A DNA stretch of 64,000 nucleotides from Spirochaetota bacterium (GTDB lineage Bacteria; Spirochaetota; UBA4802; JAKQUI01). The translations under genes and the position numbers were made by a program. Positions 24,808 through 33,338 of the stretch are shown one piece after another; positions within the stretch are counted from its first letter, which is position 1, and every line of letters begins with the position of its first letter. The stretch spans positions 1 to 64,000 of the forward strand of contig JAKQUI010000069.1 in NCBI GenBank assembly GCA_029562645.1. Direction: 5' to 3'. Below the pieces are notes generated by a model. It saw nothing but the letters and a program-made list of their open reading frames with translations, was not told the origin of the DNA and did not search any database.

Positions 24808-25542
24808 ATGCCGCGATTCTATATTCCATCTCCGACGATCGTCGACGGGCGCGTGCGCATCGACGGCGATCTCTTCCATCACGCCGTTCGCGTCCGCCGC
24901 GCGGGCCCGGGCGAGATCGTCGAGTATACGACCGCACACGGCGATGCCTATCGGGCGGCGATAGTCGAGATATCCGCCGACAACGCGCTTTTGGAAATCA
25001 TTGACAAAATCGACACGCGCTTTTCAAGTGTAAATATCGTTGTTGCCGTGGCCCTGCTCAAGGGGAAGAAGTTCGACCTGGTAGTACAGAAGGCCGTCGA
25101 GGCGGGCGTGGCGGGCATTCAGCCGATGATCACCGAGAGGTCCATCCCGCGGCTGGAGGACGACGGCGAGGGCCGCCTTAACCGTTGGCGTCGCATCGCC
25201 GCCGAGGCGGCGCAGCAGTGCCAGCGAGGGACGCCGCCCCCGGTTTTCGCGATACGCGACTTCCACGAGGTCATCGCGGGCTTCGCCGAAAGCGTTCGAA
25301 TGATCGCGCATCTGGACCCTCGCGCCCGGGACCTCAAGGAGTTCCTCAGGTCGCGTCCGATGTTGGGCGACGACGGGCGCGCCGGGACCGTACTCATCGG
25401 CCCCGAGGGCGGGTTTTCCGAGCGCGAATGCGCCGCGGCGCGTGACGCCGGATGGGAGGCGGTTATTCTCGGCGGAACGCAGATGCGCGCAGAGACGGCG
25501 GCCATCGTTCTGCCGGCCATTCTCATCTACGAATGGAGCTAG
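24808..25542 (+). CDS. rsmE: 16S rRNA (uracil-1498-N3)-methyltransferase RsmE
   Basis: A 244-residue SPOUT-class methyltransferase. The N-terminal PUA-like part reads MPRFYIPS, then HHAVRVRRAGPGEIVEY. The middle has the family signature ALLKGKKFDLVVQKAVEAGV with EAAQQCQR. The C-terminal trefoil-knot SAM site is IGPEGGFSERE followed by LGGTQMRAETAAIVLPAIL. It methylates U1498 of 16S rRNA in the 30S subunit. The start at 24808 is supported by GGAGGG eight bases upstream; an in-frame TTG at 24781 is rejected. It is followed four bases later by the ThiS-like gene. Confidence 0.93.
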   Translation: MPRFYIPSPTIVDGRVRIDGDLFHHAVRVRRAGPGEIVEYTTAHGDAYRAAIVEISADNALLEIIDKIDTRFSSVNIVVAVALLKGKKFDLVVQKAVEAGVAGIQPMITERSIPRLEDDGEGRLNRWRRIAAEAAQQCQRGTPPPVFAIRDFHEVIAGFAESVRMIAHLDPRARDLKEFLRSRPMLGDDGRAGTVLIGPEGGFSERECAAARDAGWEAVILGGTQMRAETAAIVLPAILIYEWS

Positions 25543-25546
25543 CGAG

Positions 25547-25744
25547 ATGAAAATCAAGGTAAACGGTATCGCCATCGAGTTCTACAAGACCTCGCTCTTG
25601 GACCTGGTTGTCCAGTACCGTTTCAATCCCGATAAAATCGTCGTTGAGCGAAACGGCGCCATCGTATCGCCGGAAAGCTATCCGGCCATTCACCTCCAGG
25701 ACGGCGACTTGATCGATATCGCCCGATCCACCGGGAAAAAGTAG
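25547..25744 (+). CDS. ThiS/MoaD-fold small protein lacking the C-terminal diglycine
   Basis: A 65-residue beta-grasp protein. MKIKVNGIAIEFY, then LLDLVVQYRFNPDKIVVERNG, then YPAIHLQDGDLIDIAR line up well with ThiS sulphur carriers. ThiS must end in Gly-Gly to be adenylated and thiolated, but this one ends STGKK: a single Gly followed by two lysines. The coding is clear (ACC GGG AAA AAG TAG). It lies between rsmE and a small coiled-coil gene, with no thiF, thiG or thiE nearby. It may be a non-sulphur relative with a binding role, or may need trimming or editing. Confidence 0.7.
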   Translation: MKIKVNGIAIEFYKTSLLDLVVQYRFNPDKIVVERNGAIVSPESYPAIHLQDGDLIDIARSTGKK

Positions 25745-25794
25745 CGCGCCCAACCCTGTCCCGCGCACCGCCACTGCGATCCTGCGCCCGCATC

Positions 25795-26061
25795 ATGGAA
25801 GAATCATCCCGTACATCGACTGCGCTCCACAACGAACTCCGGGACCTGCGCGCGTCCTGGCGCCAAGTCCGCATGGAGCGCCTCGGCATCAAGCGCACCC
25901 TCGAGGGAAGCGGCATCGACGCGAGGACGATTCGCCGATCGCCCGCGTACCGCCGACTGGTCAAGGAGCAACACCGCCTTTCGACGCGGATCAGGCATAT
26001 TGAAAAAAAACTGCATCGCGCGAACGCGATCCGGATCGGCCATGACACCACGAAGACGTAA
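25795..26061 (+). CDS. Small coiled-coil hypothetical protein
   Basis: An 88-residue, strongly charged, almost wholly helical protein (LHNELRDLRASWRQVRMERL; EQHRLSTRIRHIEKKLHR). It has no membrane segment or known motif. Its 3' end overlaps the start of the radical SAM gene by 20 bases, suggesting coupling. The heptad-like pattern suggests an alpha-hairpin. I do not recognise a family. Confidence 0.5.
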   Translation: MEESSRTSTALHNELRDLRASWRQVRMERLGIKRTLEGSGIDARTIRRSPAYRRLVKEQHRLSTRIRHIEKKLHRANAIRIGHDTTKT

Positions 26062-27340
26062 CCGCCCGCAGCTCGTCTATTGCGACGAGCGCGATCGCAT
26101 CTACGAACACCCGTCGCTCGAACCCGCCTTCCGGAGCGGCACCCGCTTCGTTCCGGTCGATCCCGCCGAGCTCATCGAGCTCCCTTTCGGTAGCCACATC
26201 CTCTCGCTCCCGGGACGCCGTCCCGTGGCGCGCAGGAAGAGGACCGACGCATTCGAGTGTATTCCCGATGACGACGCGGGCGTCCCGATTGTCGCCGCCG
26301 CATCGTTCCTGAGCTCGGGGTTTCTCCGGACCTTTCTTCCCGGTTATACCGTAACCGCCGACGCGCCGACGCTTCCGCTCTGGGCATATGCCGGCGTCGC
26401 CATCGTCGACGGGGAGTACGCCGTCCCCGCCATGCGGATCGACGAAGATCCGCGATCCGATCCCGAGCTGCACCTGGACGATGCGGCGCTTACACGCGCC
26501 CAACGGTCGCTCGCACAACGCCTTCCGGACAATCGCCTCGTTCGCCAACTTGCGCATTGCTCCACCGAGTACCGCTGCCTCTGCGCGCGCAATTTTTTCC
26601 TGGGGCGCTTCGAGGCGCCCGTTCCCACCACGCCCGCGTGCAATGCCGCCTGCGTCGGCTGCCTGTCGTTGCAGGAGGACTCCGGGTTTTGCCATTCGCA
26701 GGACCGGCTCGACTTCTCGCCGACGCCCGAAGAGATCGCGGAGGTGATTCTGCATCACTTCTCGCGCGTGCCGGACGGCGTCGCGAGCTTCGGGCAGGGA
26801 TGCGAGGGGGAGCCGCTGCTGCGGGCGCGCGATCTGTCGCGAGCGATCGAACTGGTGCGTGCGCACACCGCGCGGGGCACCATCAACCTGAACACGAACG
26901 GATCGCTCCCCGACCGGATCCCGGACCTGCGGGCGGCGGGCCTGGACTCGATACGCATCAGCCTCAACTCGCCCACGGAGCGCTACTACAACCGCTATGT
27001 CCGCTCGTCGTCGTTTTCCTTCTCCGACATGCGTCGATCGGTTGAAACGGCGCTCGGGTGCGGTCTGTTCGTATCGCTCAACCTGTTCTTCCTGCCGGGT
27101 TTCACCGACATGGAAAGCGAGGTCGATTCGCTTTTCGCCTTCCTGCGCGATCACCCGGTGCACATGATACAGACGCGGAACCTCAACATCGACCCGGACC
27201 TGTACTGGGCGGCAATCGGCGTCGAGGAGACGAACGCCATCGGCATCAGGACACTGTGCGCGACGCTGCGGGAGCGGCATCCGGCGATCCGCCTCGGGTA
27301 TTACAATCCCCCGCGCGAAAAATTCGGATTTAGTAATTGA
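26042..27340 (+). CDS. Radical SAM protein with long N-terminal domain
   Basis: A 432-residue protein. The first 190 or so residues are a non-catalytic domain I do not recognise; a cysteine pair in CSTEYRCLCARNFFLGRFE leads into the radical SAM core. The cluster motif is CNAACVGC (C-x3-C-x2-C). GQGCEGEPLL (equivalent to the GGEP motif), INLNTNGSLPD, SIRISLNSPTERYYNRY and LNLFFLPGFTD follow the usual barrel order. There is no C-terminal SPASM cysteine cluster. The start at 26042 overlaps the coiled-coil gene. The substrate is unknown. Confidence 0.83.
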   Translation: MTPRRRNRPQLVYCDERDRIYEHPSLEPAFRSGTRFVPVDPAELIELPFGSHILSLPGRRPVARRKRTDAFECIPDDDAGVPIVAAASFLSSGFLRTFLPGYTVTADAPTLPLWAYAGVAIVDGEYAVPAMRIDEDPRSDPELHLDDAALTRAQRSLAQRLPDNRLVRQLAHCSTEYRCLCARNFFLGRFEAPVPTTPACNAACVGCLSLQEDSGFCHSQDRLDFSPTPEEIAEVILHHFSRVPDGVASFGQGCEGEPLLRARDLSRAIELVRAHTARGTINLNTNGSLPDRIPDLRAAGLDSIRISLNSPTERYYNRYVRSSSFSFSDMRRSVETALGCGLFVSLNLFFLPGFTDMESEVDSLFAFLRDHPVHMIQTRNLNIDPDLYWAAIGVEETNAIGIRTLCATLRERHPAIRLGYYNPPREKFGFSN

Positions 27341-27371
27341 CGACGCAGCGCGCCCGATGGGATCATGCGGC

Positions 27372-28589
27372 ATGAAAAAATTCATCTATGTCATGCTCGC
27401 GCTCTCGATCGCCGGTGTCGCCCTGAGCGCGTATCTCACCGTCGAGCACTACTATCCCGAGATCGGCTCCGCCCTGCGCCTCTGCGGCAACGACCTGAAC
27501 AGCGCATGCGCGTCCCTGCGCAACTCGCCCTACTCCAGCGTGTTCGGAGTTCCGATCGCGGGGATCGGCCTCCTGTTCTATTTGTTTATCCTGTTTACCG
27601 TGCTCGTCGCGGATTATGCGGGCGAACGGTATTATACGTACGCGGCGATCATCGCCTTTCCGGCAACGGCGCTGGCGCTCGCGGTCGATATTGCGCTCGC
27701 GATCATCCTCGTCGTCACGGGCCTGTTTTGCGGCTTCTGCATCGCCACCTACGGCGTGACCGCGCTCATGTTTGCGACAAGCATTCTCTGGTACCGGTTC
27801 GCCCTTCGCGACGCGCCGGGGGGCCTTCGCGGCACCGTTCGCCAACTCGTCAACGCCGATGAATCGGGGCCGGACCGTCGGGCGGCCGTATCGCTCTACG
27901 TGATCTTCGGCTTCCTGCTCCTGTTCACCGTGTTCTCGTTCAATTATATTCTCTTCCTCAAGACCTTCACGCCGGCGGCACCGCGCGCGGCGGTCGATGA
28001 GCACCTGCGGACCTTCTACGCGGCCGCCCCCGAACGCCTGGAACTGCCACCGAGCGCGCTTACGATCGGACCGGCAAATGCGCGGGTTCGGATCATCGCC
28101 TTCACGGACTTCCTGTGTTCCGCATGCTCTCATCTTTTCGAGGTCGAGAAGCAGTTGTTTGCGCAGTTCAAGGGCTCTCTCGCGGTCACCTACTACCATT
28201 ACCCACTGGACACCGACTGCAATCCGTTCGCGAAACGGACTACATATCCGCATTCCTGCAGCGCCGCGCGCGCGATGAGCGCAGCGGCGCAGAAGGGGTT
28301 TTTCCCCCGCTATCTCTCACTGCACTTCAAATACTATCGGAAGATCTCCGGCGGGTACACCGCGGACACCGCGCGCGCGCTGGCGGACAGCATCGCCCCG
28401 GATCCGGGCTTCATGTCCCTCATGGGGTCGCCCGCCGTGTCGGCCATCATCGAGCGGGACGCGCGGCTGGCGGAAAAGCTCGGGATCTCGGCTACGCCCA
28501 CCCTGTTCATCAACGGCAGGCGGATGGTCGGCGTCCCCCCGGTCGAGCTCCTCAGTGCCATCATACGCCGGGAGATGGGCGGCCAGTAA
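27372..28589 (+). CDS. VKOR-DsbA fusion (disulfide bond formation)
   Basis: A 405-residue membrane protein joining an oxidase and its thioredoxin partner. The N-terminal half is a vitamin K epoxide reductase homologue: four or five membrane helices, loop cysteines C38 and C46, and active site C120-G-F-C123. A further membrane helix (about 174-195) leads to a periplasmic DsbA/DsbG-like thioredoxin domain with C249-S-A-C252 and cis-proline loop SATPTLFING. The fusion would oxidise periplasmic proteins and pass electrons to quinone, replacing DsbA plus DsbB. I prefer the second ATG (MKKFIYVMLAL); an ATG at 27357 adds five residues. Confidence 0.9.
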   Translation: MKKFIYVMLALSIAGVALSAYLTVEHYYPEIGSALRLCGNDLNSACASLRNSPYSSVFGVPIAGIGLLFYLFILFTVLVADYAGERYYTYAAIIAFPATALALAVDIALAIILVVTGLFCGFCIATYGVTALMFATSILWYRFALRDAPGGLRGTVRQLVNADESGPDRRAAVSLYVIFGFLLLFTVFSFNYILFLKTFTPAAPRAAVDEHLRTFYAAAPERLELPPSALTIGPANARVRIIAFTDFLCSACSHLFEVEKQLFAQFKGSLAVTYYHYPLDTDCNPFAKRTTYPHSCSAARAMSAAAQKGFFPRYLSLHFKYYRKISGGYTADTARALADSIAPDPGFMSLMGSPAVSAIIERDARLAEKLGISATPTLFINGRRMVGVPPVELLSAIIRREMGGQ

Positions 28590-28601
28590 CCGGGTTTTTT
28601 C

Positions 28602-30575
28602 TCAGAGCATGTCGTAGGGATCGATATCGATCTCGAGATAGACGCCGCGCGACGCAAAGGCGCGCTTGCCCTCCGCCACGACCGCCCGAAGGGGATCAAC
28701 CTCACGGGACTTTAACAGTATATGGCTGCGGTAGTTCCCCGCGATGCGATACAGCGGCGCCATTGACGGCCCCAGGAGCTGCACCGCTGCCTGCCGGCGT
28801 TTGATGATGCCGGCAAGCTCCCGCGCGAGCGACTGCACCGCGGCCTCGACCTGCGACTCGTCCTTGCCCCGCACCAGCAGGCGCGCGATACGCGTGAACG
28901 GCGGATAGCCAAGCTCCCGACGCATCGAGAGTTCGTACCGGTAAAACCCCAGATAGTCGTGGCGCCGGAGAAACGAAAACAGGCGGTGCTCCTCGTTCAG
29001 GGTCTGGACGAGAACGCGACCGGCCTCGGCGCCGCGTCCGCAGCGTCCGGCCACCTGCACCAGGAGCGAGAAAACGCGCTCCGTCGCCCGATAGTCCGGC
29101 AGGCTCATGCCGATGTCCGCGAGGAGCACGCCCACCAGCGTCACGCCGTGGAAATCGAAGCCCTTGGCCACCATCTGCGTACCCAGCAGAATGTCGATCT
29201 CGCGCGCCTCCATGGCGGCGATGATGTCGGCCGCGGCGTTCTTCCGGCGTGTGCTGTCGAGGTCCATGCGCGCCAGGCGCGCGTCGGGGAAGGCCGCGCG
29301 TACGGCCTCCTCGGCTCGCTGGGTGCCCGCGCCCAACGACACGAGCGCCTCAGCCCCGCAGGCGGGACAGGACTCAGGCGCACCCTGCAGGTGGCCGCAA
29401 TAATGACAGTGCAGGCGGTTGTCATTGTGCAATGTGAGACTGATGCTGCACTGTGGGCAGGATACGAACTGGCTGCACTCGTCGCAGATCATCACCGGCG
29501 CGAACCCGCGCCGATTGAGCAGGAAGATCGCCTGCCCGCCCGCGTCGATCGTCCGGCGCGTCGCAAGCCTGAGGCGCGACGAGAGCGCGTCCTGTCCGTC
29601 GCGCGCCTTGACCGTGACGATGTCGATCTCCGGCTGCTCGGCGGTCCCGTAGCGGGCCGTGAGGCGGTGCAGCCGCATCACCCCGCGTTCCGTCGAATAC
29701 AGCGTCTCCACCGACGGCGTTGCCGAACCCATTACCAGGAGCGCATTCTCCGTGCGGCTCCGGTAAAAGGCCAGGCGTCGCGCATTGTAGCGGGGCGTGC
29801 TGTTCTCCTTGTAGGAGCCGTCGTGCTCCTCGTCGATGACGATAAGCCCCAGGTCCGGGCAGGGCATGAAGACCGCCGAGCGCGTTCCCACCGCGATTCG
29901 CGCCTCGCCGTGAAAGAAGCGCATCCAGTTGTCGAAGCGCTGATTGGGGGTGAGGCGGCTGTGATACAAGACCAGGTCGCCGCCGAAAACATCGTGGATC
30001 CGCCGGAAGATCTGCGACGAGAGCGATATCTCCGGGACCATGACGAGGACCGACCGCCCCGCCTCGATAGTCAGTCGCGCGAGCTCGAGGTAGAGCTCGG
30101 TTTTGCCGCTCCCGGTGACCCCGAAGACCAGATGCGCGTTCTCCCCGCGCGCAGTTCCCTCAAGGATCGCGTCGCGGACAACCCGTTGTTCCTCGTTGAG
30201 CTCGATGGCGCGGCCGCCCTGCGTCGCGCTCGTATTGTCGCGCGAACGCGTTCCACGGCTCGTGCCGGCGGGCAGCGCCAGCGCCATCACCTCCCCCACC
30301 TCGGCCACATAGTGGCTCGCCGTGAAGCGCGCGAGATCGACGAGGCGCTCGTTGAACACCGGTTCGGGATCGATGCATTCGACGATGGGCTTGATGGGGG
30401 AGAAATCGGGGATGCGCGCGTGCACGTCGACGACGAAGGCGGTCATTCGGCGGCGGTTGAAATCGACGATGACGCGCATTCCGGGAACGACCGTCATCCC
30501 CTCCGGGACTGCATAGGTGAAGGGACCCTCGACGGGAGTGCCCACGTGCACGTCGGCATACACCGCGCGCCCCAC
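28602..30575 (-). CDS. priA: Primosomal protein N' (replication restart helicase PriA)
   Basis: A 657-residue superfamily 2 helicase. It has an N-terminal DNA-binding domain (VYADVHVGTPVEGPFTY), Walker A VTGSGKTELYLEL, DEEHDGSYKENSTPRYNARR (DEEH box), a zinc-binding insert (CDECSQFVSCPQC, then CHYCGHLQGAPESCPACG) and the C-terminal GTQMVAKGFDFHGVTLVGV. It restarts collapsed replication forks. The GTG start lies one base after the stop of the upstream UDG-like gene with no ribosome site of its own, so translation is probably coupled to that gene. Confidence 0.95.
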   Translation of the reverse strand: MGRAVYADVHVGTPVEGPFTYAVPEGMTVVPGMRVIVDFNRRRMTAFVVDVHARIPDFSPIKPIVECIDPEPVFNERLVDLARFTASHYVAEVGEVMALALPAGTSRGTRSRDNTSATQGGRAIELNEEQRVVRDAILEGTARGENAHLVFGVTGSGKTELYLELARLTIEAGRSVLVMVPEISLSSQIFRRIHDVFGGDLVLYHSRLTPNQRFDNWMRFFHGEARIAVGTRSAVFMPCPDLGLIVIDEEHDGSYKENSTPRYNARRLAFYRSRTENALLVMGSATPSVETLYSTERGVMRLHRLTARYGTAEQPEIDIVTVKARDGQDALSSRLRLATRRTIDAGGQAIFLLNRRGFAPVMICDECSQFVSCPQCSISLTLHNDNRLHCHYCGHLQGAPESCPACGAEALVSLGAGTQRAEEAVRAAFPDARLARMDLDSTRRKNAAADIIAAMEAREIDILLGTQMVAKGFDFHGVTLVGVLLADIGMSLPDYRATERVFSLLVQVAGRCGRGAEAGRVLVQTLNEEHRLFSFLRRHDYLGFYRYELSMRRELGYPPFTRIARLLVRGKDESQVEAAVQSLARELAGIIKRRQAAVQLLGPSMAPLYRIAGNYRSHILLKSREVDPLRAVVAEGKRAFASRGVYLEIDIDPYDML

Positions 30576-30576
30576 C

Positions 30577-31266
30577 TTAACGGCCGGCGGACGGTTCGGC
30601 CAGTTTCGTGCGCAGCACCTTGAGCGTGTTCCATGCCGGCTTCTTCAAGTCCGGATTTTTCAAAAGGACGACCGGGTGCTCGATCGCGTACCAGAGTATG
30701 CCGCGCGAGCGATGGATGATCTTCTGGAGCGGCGCGAGCTCGCCCATCACCACCACGAAGCGGGGCGCACGCTCCTCGAGCTCGCGAGTGAGGACGGCGC
30801 GGCAGTTGTCGAACAGGGCGCCGGCCGATGAGGCGGATCCGGTGGGGTCGCATTTCACCAGCTCGGTCACATAACACTCCGCAAGGTCAATCCCGATGGC
30901 GCCCATCATCTTGGCGAGCAGCTCGTCGGCGTCGGCGGCGTAGAATTTTTTTTCGAAATCGGTGATCCGCGACGGCATGTTCAGGATAATCATGATCCCG
31001 TTCGCGCCGGAGCCGAAGGGCCCGCGTTTGCGCACCACGTTCTCGCACCGCGTGCACGCCGCACGCTCGTCACGAACGACACCGGGGGAGTCGGCGGGCG
31101 TATCGCGAACGATGCGGGGTGAGCGCTCATCGCCTGCGGCCAGCCAGGCGGACAGATAGGAACGCTCCTCGTCGGAGCGGTACCAGACCATGCCGCCGCG
31201 CGGCGGCTGCTGTCGCACATACGCACGGAGCTCCTCGCGCGCGCCGCCCTCGAATTCGCGTGTCAT
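30577..31266 (-). CDS. Family-4 uracil-DNA-glycosylase-like protein with degenerate motif 1
   Basis: A 229-residue protein of the Fe-S uracil-DNA glycosylase superfamily. The cluster ligands are all present with the right spacing: C71-x2-C74, C139 and C155 (x15), and motif 2 is recognisable (EHPVVLLKNPDLKKPAWNTLK, His197). Motif 1, normally GEAPGxxEDxxGxPFVG, is replaced by LNMPSRITDFEKKFYA, which lacks the usual catalytic and uracil-pocket residues. It may therefore not excise uracil, or may act on another base. Start is uncertain (ATG 31266 or codons up to 31296). It is co-oriented with priA, 1 base apart. Confidence 0.75.
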   Translation of the reverse strand: MTREFEGGAREELRAYVRQQPPRGGMVWYRSDEERSYLSAWLAAGDERSPRIVRDTPADSPGVVRDERAACTRCENVVRKRGPFGSGANGIMIILNMPSRITDFEKKFYAADADELLAKMMGAIGIDLAECYVTELVKCDPTGSASSAGALFDNCRAVLTRELEERAPRFVVVMGELAPLQKIIHRSRGILWYAIEHPVVLLKNPDLKKPAWNTLKVLRTKLAEPSAGR

Positions 31267-31303
31267 CGGGGCACCGCCGTGGCGCATACTCCGCAACGCA
31301 CCA

Positions 31304-31570
31304 TCACAGGTCCTTGAAATCGCTTTCGATGAGCCGGACGAGTCGCTCCACCGCCTCGCGCTCCCGGTCCCCTACGGCCTTGATGAGCAAACGGCTGCCG
31401 GGCGTGATCGCGAGACCCAGCACGGACATGATGGACTTCCCGTTCGCCTCGATGTCGTCCTTGATGACGAACACCTCGCAGGGGTACTTCATCGCCTCCT
31501 TGACCAGCATCATGGCGGGCCGGGCGTGCACGCCCGCATTGCTGGTGATGCGCACCTCGCGCTCAGTCAT
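31304..31570 (-). CDS. HPr phosphocarrier protein
   Basis: An 88-residue HPr. The active-site histidine is His15 in NAGVHARPA, and the regulatory Ser46 lies in GKSIMSVLGLA, the substrate site of HPr kinase. Its start overlaps the end of hprK by eight bases. No PTS enzyme I or EII genes occur in the window, so HPr may serve mainly in regulation by Ser46 phosphorylation, as proposed for other bacteria with incomplete PTS. It is the last gene of the long minus-strand operon. Confidence 0.93.
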   Translation of the reverse strand: MTEREVRITSNAGVHARPAMMLVKEAMKYPCEVFVIKDDIEANGKSIMSVLGLAITPGSRLLIKAVGDREREAVERLVRLIESDFKDL

Positions 31571-32519
31571 GCGCGGCCCCCTCCTGCTTCATCCAGTTCT
31601 GGATGCGCATGTCGAGCTCGCTGGCCGAGAAGACGCCCATCTTCTTGAGGCGCCGGTTGAGCGCCGCGGTCTCGATGATGATGGGGATGTTTCGCCCCGG
31701 ACGCACCGGTATGGTAATGTAGGGACTGTCGACATCGAGGATCGTATACACCTCCTCCTCGATGCCCAGGCGATCGTACTCCTTGCCACTCTGCCATTCC
31801 TCGAGGAGCGCCACCAGCTCGATCCGCTTGCGGTTGCGCACCGAACGGATCCCGAAAATATCGCGGACGTTGATGATGCCGATGCCCCGGATCTCCATGT
31901 GGTGCTTGATGATCTCGGAGCCGCTTCCCATCAGCAGATACTCGTCCAGGCGCTTCACCTCGACGAGATCGTCGGCCACCAGCCGGTGCCCGCGCTCGAT
32001 GAGCTCCAGCGCGCACTCGCTCTTGCCGATGCCGCTCTTGCCCGTGAGCAGTACGCCGATGCCGAACACCTCGACCAGCGTCCCGTGGAGCGTGATCGAC
32101 GGGGAGTACGCCTCCTCGATGATGTGCGTGATAAGCGTGATGAGGCGCGTGGTCTCGAGACCGGTGAGCAGCACCGGTATGCCGCGCTCCTCGGAGAAGT
32201 CCAGGAAGATATCGTCGGGCCGCTCGCCGTGGCTGAAAATACAGCACAGCATGTCGTACGAGAACAGTTTCTCGTACACCTCGCGCTTGCGCGCGTCGTC
32301 CAGGCCGTGTAAAAAGGCCGTCTCGCCCAGACCGAAGATCTGGATGCGATCAAATGCGAAAAACTCATAAAAGCCGGCGAGCGTGAGGCCGGGACGGTTG
32401 ATCTCGCTCCCCTTGATGACCTTGTCCAGCCCCGCGGCCCCGGCAACCAGGGTAAGCCCGAGGTCGAGCTTGCCCTTGATTGAGATGAGGTCGGCGATAC
32501 GGAACTTTTTTGCGCTCAT
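31563..32519 (-). CDS. hprK: HPr kinase/phosphorylase
   Basis: A 318-residue bifunctional enzyme that phosphorylates and dephosphorylates Ser46 of HPr in response to ATP, phosphate and sugar-phosphate levels. The C-terminal catalytic domain has Walker A GKSGIGKS (160-167), ADDLVEV, and the HprK signature MEIRGIGIINVRDIFG (about 207-222). The N-terminal domain (1-130) has the family fold (GLTLAGFYEFFAFDRIQI, then FSHG). It sits between hpf and HPr, coupled to HPr by an eight-base overlap. Confidence 0.95.
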   Translation of the reverse strand: MSAKKFRIADLISIKGKLDLGLTLVAGAAGLDKVIKGSEINRPGLTLAGFYEFFAFDRIQIFGLGETAFLHGLDDARKREVYEKLFSYDMLCCIFSHGERPDDIFLDFSEERGIPVLLTGLETTRLITLITHIIEEAYSPSITLHGTLVEVFGIGVLLTGKSGIGKSECALELIERGHRLVADDLVEVKRLDEYLLMGSGSEIIKHHMEIRGIGIINVRDIFGIRSVRNRKRIELVALLEEWQSGKEYDRLGIEEEVYTILDVDSPYITIPVRPGRNIPIIIETAALNRRLKKMGVFSASELDMRIQNWMKQEGAAHD

Positions 32520-32534
32520 CGGCGGGCACAGCCC

Positions 32535-33338
32535 CTAGAACGTGGGCACCATGAGGGAGAAGCGCTTTCCATCGCGGTAGATGATGTTCAGGAAATTCGT
32601 ATCGGCATTGAAGAACGGAAGATGGGACGCGCCGTCGGCCACCAGCTTCTCGTAGGCCTGCGCCGGCGTGATCGACGGGAGCGTAACATCTTTATTCTTC
32701 ACGTACTCGAAGCGCGGGCTTGCGGCGGATTCATCAAGGATCTTGATGTCGTAGCCGATGAGCCCCTGGCCGGCGACGGCGTTGCCGCTGATGAATTCGA
32801 AGGGAACCTCGACCATGCGGTATCCCGCACCGTCCTTGAAGATGATCGAATAATTGCGGCTTGAATAATCGACATCGCTCTGCAGATCCTGGATGCCCCG
32901 CTTGAACAGGATGAAGTCCCGTTTCTCGAGGCGCATCTCCAGAAAGGCCTCGATGGGATCGAGCGGCTTATTGCTCACCCGGTTCATGGTGAGCGTCACG
33001 GCCGAGGACGCAGAGACCTCTTTCTCTTCCATTTTCCCGAGGCCTACCGCCTTGTGGCCCGAGTGGCGTTCCTTGTGGCGCACGATCTGCTTCTCGACCT
33101 TGTCGCAGAGCAGGTCGATCGACGAGTACATGTCGCCGGACCGCTCGCGGGCGTAGAATTGCACGCCGTCCCCGTTGATGAGTATTTCCATGACATGGTC
33201 CTGCCGCTCCAGGAACATGATGATGCTCGCGTCGAGCAGCTGGTGAAAATAGGTTTCGAGCTTTTTCACCTTCTTTTCGGCGTATTCGCGAATGCTCGGT
33301 GTGACGTCGAAATTTCTGCCGGTGATTTTTATATTCAT
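32535..33338 (-). CDS. hpf: Ribosome hibernation promoting factor, long form with apparent duplicated C-terminal domain
   Basis: A 267-residue relative of HPF/YfiA. Residues 1-105 are the S30AE domain that plugs the decoding site (MNIKITGRNFDVTPSIREYA). Residues about 223-265 are the dimerisation domain of long HPF (ITPAQAYEKLVADGASHLPFF, then NIIYRDGKRFSLMVP). Between them, residues about 126-178 (LDPIEAFLEMRLEKRDFILF, then YSIIFKDGAGYRMVEVP) look like a second, diverged copy of that domain. Usual long HPF is about 180-200 aa, so this is 70-85 aa longer. Its ATG overlaps the rpoN stop by four bases. Confidence 0.88.
   Translation of the reverse strand: MNIKITGRNFDVTPSIREYAEKKVKKLETYFHQLLDASIIMFLERQDHVMEILINGDGVQFYARERSGDMYSSIDLLCDKVEKQIVRHKERHSGHKAVGLGKMEEKEVSASSAVTLTMNRVSNKPLDPIEAFLEMRLEKRDFILFKRGIQDLQSDVDYSSRNYSIIFKDGAGYRMVEVPFEFISGNAVAGQGLIGYDIKILDESAASPRFEYVKNKDVTLPSITPAQAYEKLVADGASHLPFFNADTNFLNIIYRDGKRFSLMVPTF

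Noticed and set aside
28959-30623. 554-codon plus-strand frame
   Set aside because: Antisense to priA, which is certain from its motifs.
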